Of a DNA stretch of 39,227 bases, positions 8,684-15,576 are shown one piece after another. Within the stretch, counting starts at the first letter, position 1. Every line of letters starts with the position of its first letter. The notes beneath the pieces are model-generated. The model was given only the letters and a program-made list of their open reading frames with translations, searched no databases and was not told where the DNA came from. Both the position numbers and the translations under genes were made by a program. This DNA comes from Streptomyces eurythermus (GTDB taxonomy: Bacteria > Actinomycetota > Actinomycetes > Streptomycetales > Streptomycetaceae). The stretch spans positions 1-39,227 of the forward strand of contig NZ_BMSK01000006.1 of NCBI RefSeq assembly GCF_014649115.1, given 5' to 3'.

Positions 8684-9116
8684 CAGTTTCCCTCGGCAGA
8701 GCGCGCCGGAGCGTCTCCGGCTGATGGTGGGCGTGATCGTTCGCGAAACAACACAGGGCACACGGGCACCGGCCCGGTTCACCGCCCGGTGTTTCATCCG
8801 GCAGCGGCTCGTGTACGGCGCTGAGGCCGGGATGGTGGGGGTGGGGCGCCGGCGTGTGTCTCGGGAGCGCCCCGCTGTGGACACCACTGTCCGGGACGTG
8901 TGTGCGGTTCGGCAACGCCGCGACGCGTAGTCTGTCACGTACGGGGAAGGGGGTGGGGTCGAGCCCGGTCCCTCTCAACTACCCCTGGAGTAAGGTGAGT
9001 TGAGGAAACCGTGCCGATGGCCGGATGCCTTCCGGGTGCGTCGGCGGGCGCCTCGTCGCGCACGCCGCCCGGAAGGCCCGGGGCTGCCGGGGACCACAGG
9101 GGCTGGACGGCAGGGG
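8684..9116. promoter_or_regulatory. Promoter region of the DAHP synthase operon
   Basis: These 433 bases carry no supported gene. They hold the hairpin downstream of the LuxR-type gene (9027-9077) and a short inverted repeat, GGACA (8879-8883) and TGTCC (8888-8892), about 200 bp upstream of the DAHP synthase start. The operon promoter must lie here, but I could not pick convincing -35 and -10 boxes. The repeat is a candidate site for a cluster regulator. Confidence 0.4.
9027..9077 (-). terminator. Hairpin downstream of the LuxR-type gene
   Basis: Perfect 10-bp arms GCCTTCCGGG (9027-9036) and CCCGGAAGGC (9068-9077) enclose a 31-nt loop that can itself pair. It lies 40 nt past the stop codon of the LuxR-type gene on the minus strand. 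Confidence 0.6.
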
Positions 9117-9434
9117 CTAGCGGTCGGCCGGTTCGTCCGCCCTGATGTGGTCGTGGATCAGAGTGAGCCGGGCCAGGGCGACGCGGCTGGAGATGCCCAG
9201 CTTGGCGAAGGCGTGCCGCAGATGGCTGTCGACCGTGTGCGGGGAGATGCACAGACGCTGGGCCACGGCGCGGTTGGTCAGTCCCTCGGCCACCAGGCGG
9301 GCCACCCGCAGCTCGGCGGGGGTCAGGCTCGCCCAGCCGGGGTGGACCGCGGCCGTGCGCCGGGAGAGGCCACCCGTGGGGGTGGCGGGGGAGTTCGGGC
9401 GGGTGTACCGGTCGGCTGCGATGGTGTAGGTCAC
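9117..9434 (-). CDS. Small LuxR-type HTH regulator
   Basis: A 105-residue protein made almost only of a LuxR C-terminal helix-turn-helix: LTPAELRVARLVAEGLTNRAVAQRL, then CISPHTVDSHLRHAFAKLGIS, spanning about residues 36-85. No receiver, ATPase or ligand-binding domain is present. The start is GTG at 9434 (VTYTIAADRY); the ribosome site is weak. It sits immediately upstream of the DAHP synthase operon on the same strand, separated by a hairpin, so it is the best candidate for a pathway-specific activator. Which signal it answers to, if any, is not visible. Confidence 0.85.
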   Translation of the reverse strand: MTYTIAADRYTRPNSPATPTGGLSRRTAAVHPGWASLTPAELRVARLVAEGLTNRAVAQRLCISPHTVDSHLRHAFAKLGISSRVALARLTLIHDHIRADEPADR

Positions 9435-9539
9435 CGGAAGACTCTTTCCGGCGGACCCGGGGGCGGCAACGCCGCGACGGTCAGTCCGTCAGGTTCCGGT
9501 TCCGGCGCCCGGACCGGCCCGCCCGCGGGGCACGGCGGG

Positions 9540-10118
9540 TCACAGCTTGGCCAGCAAGGTCTCCACCACGTTCGTCAGGGCCGTACGGTCGGGCCGCACG
9601 CGCGCGAGCACGCGCAGCCCGTAATAGGCGGAGAGGACGTGGTGGGCCAGCGTGCCGGCATCCTGGTCCCGGGTGATCTCTCCGCTGTCCTGCCCTTCGG
9701 CGAGCGCGGAGCGCACCGCTTCTTCGACGGTGGTGAAGTGGCGCCGCACCTCCTGCGCCACCTCGGGGTCGGTGTTGGCCATCTCCATCGAGGCGTTCAT
9801 GATGAGGCAGCCCGAGGAGGGCGGGTTCGCGAGGTCGATGTCGATCGCCTGCGTCATCAGGGCGCGAACGCGGTCCTTGACCGGGCCGGGCCGGCGCAGC
9901 AGCTCTGTCTGCACGGCGGTGTTCGTCTCGTAGTAGCGGCGCAGCGCGCGCAGGTACAACTGGCGCTTGTCGCCGAAGGCGTTGGACAGGCTCGACAGGC
10001 CCATGCCGGTGGATTCGGCCAGGTCGCGGGTGGAGGTCGCCTCGTACCCACGCTGCCAGAACGTGTGCATGACCGCGGTGAGGGCGCGCGTCTCGTCGAA
10101 CTTCCTGGGCCTCCCCAT
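9540..10118 (-). CDS. TetR/AcrR-family repressor (paralogue of the gene at 15577-16155)
   Basis: A 192-residue TetR-family protein. The N-terminal DNA-binding domain MGRPRKFDETRAL is followed by GYEATSTRDLAESTGMGLSS (HTH) and FGDKRQLYLRAL; the C-terminal ligand domain contains SGCLIMNASMEM. It is clearly paralogous along its whole length to the TetR at 15577-16155. It lies downstream of an MFS exporter on the same strand. ATG at 10118 is preceded by TAGGTT only 6 nt away, so the transcript is probably leaderless. It probably represses itself through the module at 10125-10160; control of the neighbouring exporter is inferred. Confidence 0.9.
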   Translation of the reverse strand: MGRPRKFDETRALTAVMHTFWQRGYEATSTRDLAESTGMGLSSLSNAFGDKRQLYLRALRRYYETNTAVQTELLRRPGPVKDRVRALMTQAIDIDLANPPSSGCLIMNASMEMANTDPEVAQEVRRHFTTVEEAVRSALAEGQDSGEITRDQDAGTLAHHVLSAYYGLRVLARVRPDRTALTNVVETLLAKL

Positions 10119-10124
10119 GAAAGC

Positions 10125-10160
10125 AACCTAGCCGTATTGGATCGGTCGCGCAAAAACTCG
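10125..10160 (-). promoter_or_regulatory. Shared promoter/operator module, copy A (TetR gene at 9540-10118)
   Basis: Read on the minus strand, the module starts CGAGTTTTTGCGCG, continues CGATCCAATACG and ends in the -10 box TAGGTT (10130-10125). It aligns without gaps with copies at 16162-16197 and 19189-19225: CGAGTTT, GC, CG and TCC are identical in all three at fixed positions, and the -10 sits at the same distance (one base longer in the third). Confidence 0.65.
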
Positions 10161-10186
10161 AGGGGGGCAGGCCGCGGCGCGACGAC

Positions 10187-10234
10187 CGGCGGGGCGGGGG
10201 GCCGCGGCGTCATAGCCCCGGCCCCCCGCCGCCG
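10187..10234 (-). terminator. GC-rich hairpin after the MFS exporter
   Basis: The arm starting CGGCGGGGCGGGGGGCCG at 10187 pairs with CGGCCCCCCGCCGCCG (10219-10234) apart from a 2-nt bulge. It lies 15 nt past the stop of the MFS gene and before the TetR promoter, so it should end the exporter transcript. Confidence 0.7.
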
Positions 10235-10248
10235 TGGGTGGTACGTGA

Positions 10249-11445
10249 TCAGGCACTCGCCGCGGACTCCAGGTCCGCCGGGGCGGGGGCGGGGCGGCCG
10301 TGCTCGACGTGATGCCGGTCGGTGATCCGCGCGAGCAGAAGGGTGGCCAGCGCGCCGAGCGCGAGCAGCGCGCCGGCCCACATCGGGGCGCGGTACCCGA
10401 AGGCGTCGATGCCCACGCCGGCCAGCCAGGTACCGACGGTGATGCCCGCGCAGACGGCCGCCGTGTTCATGGTGTTGATCAGGGCGCCGCTGTTGGACAG
10501 GCGCATGACGCGCGAGGCCATGGCCGGGTTGAGCGGCAGCCCGGTGAAGCCCAGCAGGAACAGCGCGACGAGACTGAGGGCCTGGCCGCTCGCCACGAGC
10601 GCGTACAGACCCAGCAGCACGGCCAGGACCGCACCGCCCAGCCACAGGACGCGCAGCGTGTGCGCGTCGGCCAGACGCCCGAGGACGATGTTGCCGATGA
10701 CGGTACCCACGCCGTACAGCACGAACAGCAACGGGACGATGCCCTCGGAGAAGCCCGCCACCTTGGTCAGCACCGGGGAGAGATAGGCGAAGGTGGCGAA
10801 CACCCCGCCGATCAGCAGGGCGTTGGTGGCGAAGGCACCCCAGAGCCGGCCGCTGCGGAAGACCGACAGTTCCGAGCGGACGTCCAGGCCTCGTGGGGCG
10901 GGGGCGCGCTTGATGGTGAACAGGACGAGCGCGAGGCACAGCGCGACGAGGATGTCCACGGCCCAGAAGGCGGCCCGCCACCCCATGAGCTGGTCGATGA
11001 AGGTCGCGAGGGGCAGGCCGAAGACGTTGGCCACCATGAAGCCGCCGAAGACGATGGCCAGCGCGCGGCCGGTCCTGTCCGGGGAGACCAGGTTGGCGCA
11101 CACCGAGGCGGCGAGCCCGAAGAAGGCCGCGGTGGCCAGGGCCGTGACGACGCGGGCGATCACCATGGCCCAGTAGGCGGTGGCCAGGGCGCCGAGGGTC
11201 TGTCCCGCCAGGAACAGCACCATCATCAGGACCAGCGCCGTCTTGCGGGGGGCCCGCATGAGCAGCAGCGTCAGCAGCGGGCCGCCGAAGACCATGCCGA
11301 GGGCGAAGACGGTGACCAGGTTGCCCGCGGCGGTGATCGAGACGTCGAGTCCGTCCGAGAGGGACGGGAGCAGTCCGGCCACCATGACCTCCGTCGTGTT
11401 GAGACAGAAGATCGCGAAGCCGAGGACGAAGACGGCGACGGGCAT
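10249..11445 (-). CDS. MFS drug-efflux transporter, DHA1/AraJ type
   Basis: A 398-residue major facilitator protein with about 12 hydrophobic segments. It starts MPVAVFVLGFAIFCLNTTEV and includes ALGMVFGGPLL, the motif-A-like RAPRKTALVL, IARVVTALATAAFFG and GWRAAFWAVDI, typical of the AraJ/CmlR-like efflux branch. ATG at 11445 is preferred over GTG at 11514: hydrophobic segment 1 begins at once and the ATG overlaps the stop of a 12-codon leader frame (TGATG). It is divergent from the acetyltransferase operon and followed by a TetR gene. It probably exports the pathway product or a toxic aminophenol/quinone; the substrate is inferred. Confidence 0.9.
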   Translation of the reverse strand: MPVAVFVLGFAIFCLNTTEVMVAGLLPSLSDGLDVSITAAGNLVTVFALGMVFGGPLLTLLLMRAPRKTALVLMMVLFLAGQTLGALATAYWAMVIARVVTALATAAFFGLAASVCANLVSPDRTGRALAIVFGGFMVANVFGLPLATFIDQLMGWRAAFWAVDILVALCLALVLFTIKRAPAPRGLDVRSELSVFRSGRLWGAFATNALLIGGVFATFAYLSPVLTKVAGFSEGIVPLLFVLYGVGTVIGNIVLGRLADAHTLRVLWLGGAVLAVLLGLYALVASGQALSLVALFLLGFTGLPLNPAMASRVMRLSNSGALINTMNTAAVCAGITVGTWLAGVGIDAFGYRAPMWAGALLALGALATLLLARITDRHHVEHGRPAPAPADLESAASA

Positions 11446-11483
11446 CAGCGGGCCGCCTTCCGGTAGCGCGTGGCTGACAGCAT
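11445..11483 (-). CDS. Possible 12-residue leader peptide upstream of the MFS gene
   Basis: ATG at 11483 behind GAAAGG (7 nt spacing) opens a frame encoding MLSATRYRKAAR, whose TGA overlaps the MFS start as TGATG. The ribosome site is better placed for this frame than for the exporter, which would then be translated by coupling. The peptide is basic. It could be a regulatory leader, or simply chance. Confidence 0.4.
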   Translation of the reverse strand: MLSATRYRKAAR

Positions 11484-11758
11484 TGCGGAGCCTTTCAAGT
11501 CGGGCGGAACGCACGGACGTTGACTACGCAGTGGACGATACACGTTTTTTGATTCAGCTGATCTAAAAAACGCGCCGTGTCCGGCGCGGGGCCGCCCCGC
11601 GCGGTCGGCCGGGGTTCACGTCGGGGCATCCCGCAGACACGTGATGCGGGATCCGTCCGGGTCCGCTGGAATGCGGATGCACCCACCTGTCGAGAGGACA
11701 TCCCTTTGCGTACCGCGCCACCGCGCAGCATCTCCTACCGTGCACAGGAGCGGCTCTG
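11484..11758. promoter_or_regulatory. Divergent promoter region, MFS exporter / N-acetyltransferase operon
   Basis: This non-coding region separates the exporter (minus) from the acetyltransferase-decarboxylase operon (plus). Its centre holds the A/T-rich palindrome at 11544-11573. Read on the minus strand, TATCGT just beyond the palindrome could be the exporter's -10 box. No further gene is seen. Confidence 0.5.
11544..11573. promoter_or_regulatory. 30-bp A/T-rich palindrome, candidate operator
   Basis: The arms CGTTTTTTGATTCAG and CTGATCTAAAAAACG match at 12 of 15 positions around the centre CAG|CTG. The A/T runs stand out sharply against the GC-rich background. Its position between divergent exporter and biosynthetic genes suits a regulator that co-ordinates export with the late steps. 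The likeliest binder is the TetR at 9540-10118 or the LuxR-type protein, but neither is shown. Confidence 0.6.
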
Positions 11759-12559
11759 ATGCTCGACTCAGCGACCGTCGACGCCTATCTGGAGCGCATC
11801 GGCGCCAAGCGGCCCGAACGTGCCGACGCCAAGGCCCTGGCCCATCTGCACGAGCGGCATGTGCTCAGCGTCCCGTTCGAGAACATCGACTTCGCGTACG
11901 GCAGGCCCAGCCCGCCCATCGGCCTCGGCGCCCCCGCCCTGGAAAAGATCATCGGCCGCAACCGCGGCGGCTGCTGCTACGAACTCAACGGCGCGTTCCA
12001 CGAGTTGCTGCGCAGCCTCGGGTTCGATGTCGCACCCCTGGCCGCCCGGGTCATGGAGGACGACGGCTTCACCCCGCCGCTCGGGCACATGGCCCTGCGC
12101 GTCCTGACCGACGACGGCGACGGGCCGTACCTGGCCGACGTGGGCTACGGAAACGCCTTCCGGCACCCGCTGCGCCTGGCCGAGCGGGGCGAACAGGCCG
12201 ACCCGCAGGGCACCTTCCGGCTGGTCGAGGCGGACCACGGCGACCTGGACCTGCTGCGTGAGGGCGAACTCCAGTACCGCGTGGAGCAACGCCCGCGCGA
12301 GCTGGCCGACTTCGCCGCCATGACCTGGTGGCTGCGCAGCAGCGAGGACTCACCGTTCCTCGCCCGGCAGGTGTGCACCCTGCCCACCGCGGAGGGCCGC
12401 GTCACGCTGGCCGGGCGCACCCTCACCCGGACCACGGGCGGGGAGAAGAGCAAGGAACACCTCGCCGACGACACCGCGTTGCTGGCCGCCTACCGCACCG
12501 TGTTCGGCATCGAGCTGGCCTCCGTCCCGCCCTCGGCCGACGCCCACGAGCACTCCTGA
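11759..12559 (+). CDS. nat: Arylamine N-acetyltransferase (NAT family)
   Basis: A 266-residue NAT. These enzymes move acetyl from acetyl-CoA to an aromatic amine through an acyl-cysteine; relatives such as RifF act as amide synthases. The catalytic triad is visible: Cys73 in NRGGCCYELN, His110 in PLGHMALRV and Asp127 in YLADVGYGN, at normal family spacing. ATG at 11759 follows ACAGGAG. It is the first gene of a two-gene operon with the amidohydrolase 29 nt downstream. In a 3HAA locus the natural substrate is an aminophenol or aminohydroquinone, giving an acetanilide. A self-protective detoxification role is the alternative. Confidence 0.93.
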   Translation: MLDSATVDAYLERIGAKRPERADAKALAHLHERHVLSVPFENIDFAYGRPSPPIGLGAPALEKIIGRNRGGCCYELNGAFHELLRSLGFDVAPLAARVMEDDGFTPPLGHMALRVLTDDGDGPYLADVGYGNAFRHPLRLAERGEQADPQGTFRLVEADHGDLDLLREGELQYRVEQRPRELADFAAMTWWLRSSEDSPFLARQVCTLPTAEGRVTLAGRTLTRTTGGEKSKEHLADDTALLAAYRTVFGIELASVPPSADAHEHS

Positions 12560-12588
12560 CGTTCCACCGATCCACGGAGACACCCATC

Positions 12589-13548
12589 ATGACGCAACAG
12601 CCGACCGGTCTCATCGACGTCCACCACCACGCGATCCCGCCGGCCTACGCCAAGGCGCTGGGCGACCGTGTCGCCATCCCCGGTGTCGACTACCCCACCT
12701 GGAGCGCCGAGGCCAGCCTCGACGTGATGGACCGTCACTCCATCGCCGCCGCCGTGCTGTCCATCACCGCCCCCGGGGTCACCTTCGCCGAAGGCGACGA
12801 GGCCCGCCGGCTGGCCCGTCAGGTCAACGAGTTCTTCGCCCAGATCGTGGCCGCCCACCCCGACCGCTTCGGTGCCTTCGCCATCCTCCCGCTCCCCGAC
12901 GTCGCCGCCGCCAAGGACGAACTTGCCTACGCCATCGACGAACTGGGGCTGGACGGGGTCGGGCTGCTGACCAGCTACGGAAACCGTTACCTCGGCGATC
13001 CCGAGTTCGAGCCGCTGCTCGCGGAGATCGCCGAGCGGGGACTGCCGGTGCACGTCCACCCGGGCACACCGCCCGCCAAGGACCTGGCGACCTTCGATCT
13101 GCCGCCGTCGCTGTACGAGTTCACCTTCGAGACCACCCGTACCGTGGTCAGCCTGCTCTTCAACGGGGTGCTCGGACGCCTTCCGCACCTCAAGCTCATC
13201 GTCTCCCACGCGGGCGGCACCCTGCCCTTCCTCGCCCAGCGCCTCACCTACGGGCCGACCATCGGCAAGTACCTCACCGACCGCGCCCCCGCCGACGTGA
13301 TCGGCCAACTGCGCGGCATCTACTACGACATCGCCATGTCCGCCACCTCGTTCGCGCTGCCCGCGCTGACCGAGCTGGCCGCCCCCGACAAGATCCTCTT
13401 CGGCAGCGACTACCCGTTCATGCCGGCCTCCCACACCACCGAGAACGTCGAGGGCTTCACCCGCTTCCCGGGCTGGAACGACCAGCAGCGCACGGCCATC
13501 GGCCGCACCAACGCGCTGGCGCTGTTCCCCCGGCTCGCGGGAGCCTGA
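12589..13548 (+). CDS. ACMSD/amidohydrolase-2 family metal-dependent decarboxylase
   Basis: A 319-residue TIM-barrel amidohydrolase. The metal ligands are visible: His12 and His14 (DVHHHAIPP), His157 (VHVHPGTPP), His207 (VSHAGGTLPFL) and Asp274 (LFGSDYPF). This is the family of 2-amino-3-carboxymuconate semialdehyde, gamma-resorcylate and salicylate decarboxylases, which act on carboxyls next to a hydroxyl or amine. ATG at 12589 follows ACGGAGA. Neither 3HAA 3,4-dioxygenase nor other kynurenine-catabolic genes are present, so a non-oxidative aryl decarboxylation of a (hydroxylated) 3-hydroxyanthranilate is favoured over catabolism. The exact substrate is inferred. Confidence 0.88.
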   Translation: MTQQPTGLIDVHHHAIPPAYAKALGDRVAIPGVDYPTWSAEASLDVMDRHSIAAAVLSITAPGVTFAEGDEARRLARQVNEFFAQIVAAHPDRFGAFAILPLPDVAAAKDELAYAIDELGLDGVGLLTSYGNRYLGDPEFEPLLAEIAERGLPVHVHPGTPPAKDLATFDLPPSLYEFTFETTRTVVSLLFNGVLGRLPHLKLIVSHAGGTLPFLAQRLTYGPTIGKYLTDRAPADVIGQLRGIYYDIAMSATSFALPALTELAAPDKILFGSDYPFMPASHTTENVEGFTRFPGWNDQQRTAIGRTNALALFPRLAGA

Positions 13549-13872
13549 GCCCCGCCCCGCGGACCACGCTCGCGGCGCACACCGGGATGCCGGCGGAGGC
13601 CGGCCGGTGTGCGCCTTCCCGGTCCTCGCCGCGGCAGGCGGGGCGTACGGCGGTCGTGGAGCCCGGGGCGTCGAGGGCGAGCCGGGCGGCGGCCGGGTCC
13701 TGAACGTCCTGCGGGGCCTCCGGCCCGGCCGGGGCGCGCGGCCGGCCGAGACGCTCGGCGCCCTGCTGATGTCGTGGAAGACCCCGGCACGCGACCGCCG
13801 CGCGTGGAAGGGCCCGCGTCGTAAGGCGGCACCGCCGTACCCGGCACGAGACGCCGGCCGGTGTCCTCCGGT
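13549..13872. other. Convergent intergenic stretch
   Basis: These 324 bases lie between the decarboxylase (plus) and a TetR gene (minus). Apart from the hairpin at 13574-13615 I see nothing: the open frames here have no ribosome site and no family sequence. Confidence 0.55.
13574..13615 (+). terminator. Hairpin ending the acetyltransferase-decarboxylase operon
   Basis: Perfect 12-bp arms GGCGCACACCGG (13574-13585) and CCGGTGTGCGCC (13604-13615) around an 18-nt loop, 25 nt past the decarboxylase stop and followed by TTCCC. Confidence 0.75.
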
Positions 13873-14478
13873 TCACGGCTCCGTCGTGCCGACGGGGTCC
13901 GCCGAAGGGCGGGCGGCGGCCCAGGCCGCCTCGATCATCCGGAAGATCTCGTCCAGTGCGGCCTCCGGGTCGGCCGCCTCCCGGGCCAGCGAGTAGGCGT
14001 CGATCACGAACCTCGCGATGGTCCGGCACGCCGTCGTGGCCGGCGGCAGACCGAGATCGGCGGCGATGGCCGCCGCGAGCGACTCCGCATGGCGCAGCCG
14101 CATCGACTTCTCGTAGTCCAGCAAGGTCTGCGACGCGTCGATCAGGCGCCAGATCGGGGCGGAGCCGTCCCCCGTGCAGTGGCGCACCAAGGCCTGGACC
14201 TCGCGGCGCAGCGCGGGGATGAGCGGCTCGCCCGGCGCCCGGTCGGTGACCGCCTCGGTGAGGCGCCGCTCGAAATCCTGATCGTGGCCGAACACCAGGG
14301 CCTCTTTCGAGGGGAAGTGGGCGAACAGCGTGGTCACGGCCACGTCCGCCTCGGCGGCCACGTCACGGATGCCCACCGCCTCGTACCCGCGTTCCAGGAA
14401 GAGCCGCAGGGCGGCGTCGGCGATCTTCTGGCGGGTCGCGGCCTTCTTGCGTTCACGGCGTCCGGTCGGCGCGGTCAT
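13873..14478 (-). CDS. TetR-family regulator, divergent from a quinone oxidoreductase
   Basis: A 201-residue TetR protein: basic N-terminus TGRRERKKAATRQKI, HTH GYEAVGIRDVAAEADVAVTT and LFAHFPSKEALV. The C-terminal domain resembles that of TetR proteins with a MftR-like fold. ATG at 14478 lies only 6 nt after the -10-like TAGCGT on the minus strand, so the mRNA is probably leaderless. It shares a 71-bp intergenic region, with one clear inverted repeat, with the oxidoreductase at 14549, which it presumably represses together with itself. Confidence 0.9.
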   Translation of the reverse strand: MTAPTGRRERKKAATRQKIADAALRLFLERGYEAVGIRDVAAEADVAVTTLFAHFPSKEALVFGHDQDFERRLTEAVTDRAPGEPLIPALRREVQALVRHCTGDGSAPIWRLIDASQTLLDYEKSMRLRHAESLAAAIAADLGLPPATTACRTIARFVIDAYSLAREAADPEAALDEIFRMIEAAWAAARPSADPVGTTEP

Positions 14479-14484
14479 GGCGCA

Positions 14485-14541
14485 ACGCTACCAAATACGA
14501 AGGTGTAACGGTTTCAAAAGGCTAACCGTTAGTGCTACGGT
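14485..14541. promoter_or_regulatory. Divergent promoters with TetR operator TAACGGTT-N10-AACCGTTA
   Basis: The perfect 8-bp inverted repeat TAACGGTT (14506-14513) and AACCGTTA (14524-14531) is centred between the two genes. The -10 box TAGCGT (14490-14485, minus) ends 6 nt before the TetR ATG, and TACGGT (14536-14541, plus) ends 7 nt before the oxidoreductase ATG. The operator would block both promoters. Confidence 0.75.
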
Positions 14542-14548
14542 CACCGCC

Positions 14549-15442
14549 ATGAAAAAGGTGAGCTTCGCCGAGTTCGGCGGTCCCGACGTTCTGCACCTCA
14601 TCGACGCCGACGAGCCCCACGCGGGCCCCGGCCGCATACGCGTCGCCGTACGGGCGGCGGGCGTGAACCCCTTCGACTGGCGCGTCCGGGAAGGCCAGTT
14701 CCAGGGGACCCATCCGATCGAGTTGCCTTCCGGACTCGGCCTGGACGCCGCCGGGGTGGTGGACGAGGTCGGCGAGGGCGTCGAAGGGGTCGAGGTCGGC
14801 GACCGGGTGTTCGGCGAGGGTTCGAGCACCTACGCCGAGTTCGCCGTGCTGTCGGCCTGGGCCCGGATGCCCGAGGGGCTGACGTTCGAGGAGGCGGCCG
14901 GATACCCCTCCGTGATGGAGACCGCCCTGCGCGTCATCGGCGAAACCGGTGTCCGGGCCGGCCAGACGCTGCTGGTCAGCGGCGCGTCCGGGGGAGTCGG
15001 ATCGGCGGTGCTGCAGATCGCCCGCGACCGGGGCATCACGGTGATCGGCACGGCCGGCGCCGCGAACCAGGACTATCTGCGCGGCCTGGGCGCCCTCGCC
15101 ACGACGTACGGCGAGGGCTGGGCCGAGCGGGTGCGGCGGCTCGGCCGCGTCGACGCCGCTCTCGACCTGGCCGGCTCCGGTGTGATCCGCGAACTCGTCG
15201 AGCTGACCGGGGATCCGCAAAGGGTGGTCTCCATCGCCGACCTGGGCGCGCCGGAGTACGGTGTCCGGTTCTCCGGTGTGGCGGGCAGCGTCCCGGACGC
15301 GCTCGCCGAGACCGTCCGTCTCCTCTCGCGCGGCAGGCTCCACATCCCCGTCGAGAAGTCGTACCCGCTCGCCGAGGCCGCGGCGGCGCACATCGACAGC
15401 CAGGCCGGTCACACGCGCGGGCGCCGCGTCCTGATCGTCTGA
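14549..15442 (+). CDS. Zinc-free quinone oxidoreductase-like MDR
   Basis: A 297-residue medium-chain reductase of the NADPH:quinone oxidoreductase type. It has a GroES-like N-terminus (GVNPFDWRVREGQF), LGLDAAGVVDEVGEGV, the cofactor loop LLVSGASGGVGSAVLQIA near residues 142-159 and LDLAGSG. No zinc ligands are seen. ATG at 14549 has no clear ribosome site and follows a -10 box by 7 nt, so the transcript is probably leaderless. Control by the divergent TetR is very likely. It may reduce quinones made by, or co-occurring with, the neighbouring aminohydroquinone pathway; the substrate is unknown. Confidence 0.9.
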   Translation: MKKVSFAEFGGPDVLHLIDADEPHAGPGRIRVAVRAAGVNPFDWRVREGQFQGTHPIELPSGLGLDAAGVVDEVGEGVEGVEVGDRVFGEGSSTYAEFAVLSAWARMPEGLTFEEAAGYPSVMETALRVIGETGVRAGQTLLVSGASGGVGSAVLQIARDRGITVIGTAGAANQDYLRGLGALATTYGEGWAERVRRLGRVDAALDLAGSGVIRELVELTGDPQRVVSIADLGAPEYGVRFSGVAGSVPDALAETVRLLSRGRLHIPVEKSYPLAEAAAAHIDSQAGHTRGRRVLIV

Positions 15443-15497
15443 CGGCCTGCCGGCCGACGCCGTCCGCGAGCGGGCACCGGAGCCTTCTCGCGGCTGA

Positions 15498-15533
15498 GAG
15501 CCCCCCGAAGTGCCCACGGGTGCGGGGAGGGCT
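15498..15533. terminator. Bidirectional hairpin between convergent genes
   Basis: GAGCCCCCCG (15498-15507) pairs imperfectly with CGGGGAGGGCTC (15523-15534) between the oxidoreductase (plus) and the TetR gene (minus). Confidence 0.5.
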
Positions 15534-15576
15534 CCCGCGTGCCCCCGCCGGGAGGGCGGTCCGGCGCGGGCGCCGG

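Noticed and set aside
12589..13548. Catabolic ACMSD of the kynurenine pathway
   Set aside because: No 3-hydroxyanthranilate dioxygenase, kynureninase or aminomuconate genes are nearby, and the gene is in an operon with an acetyltransferase beside a 3HAA-forming locus.
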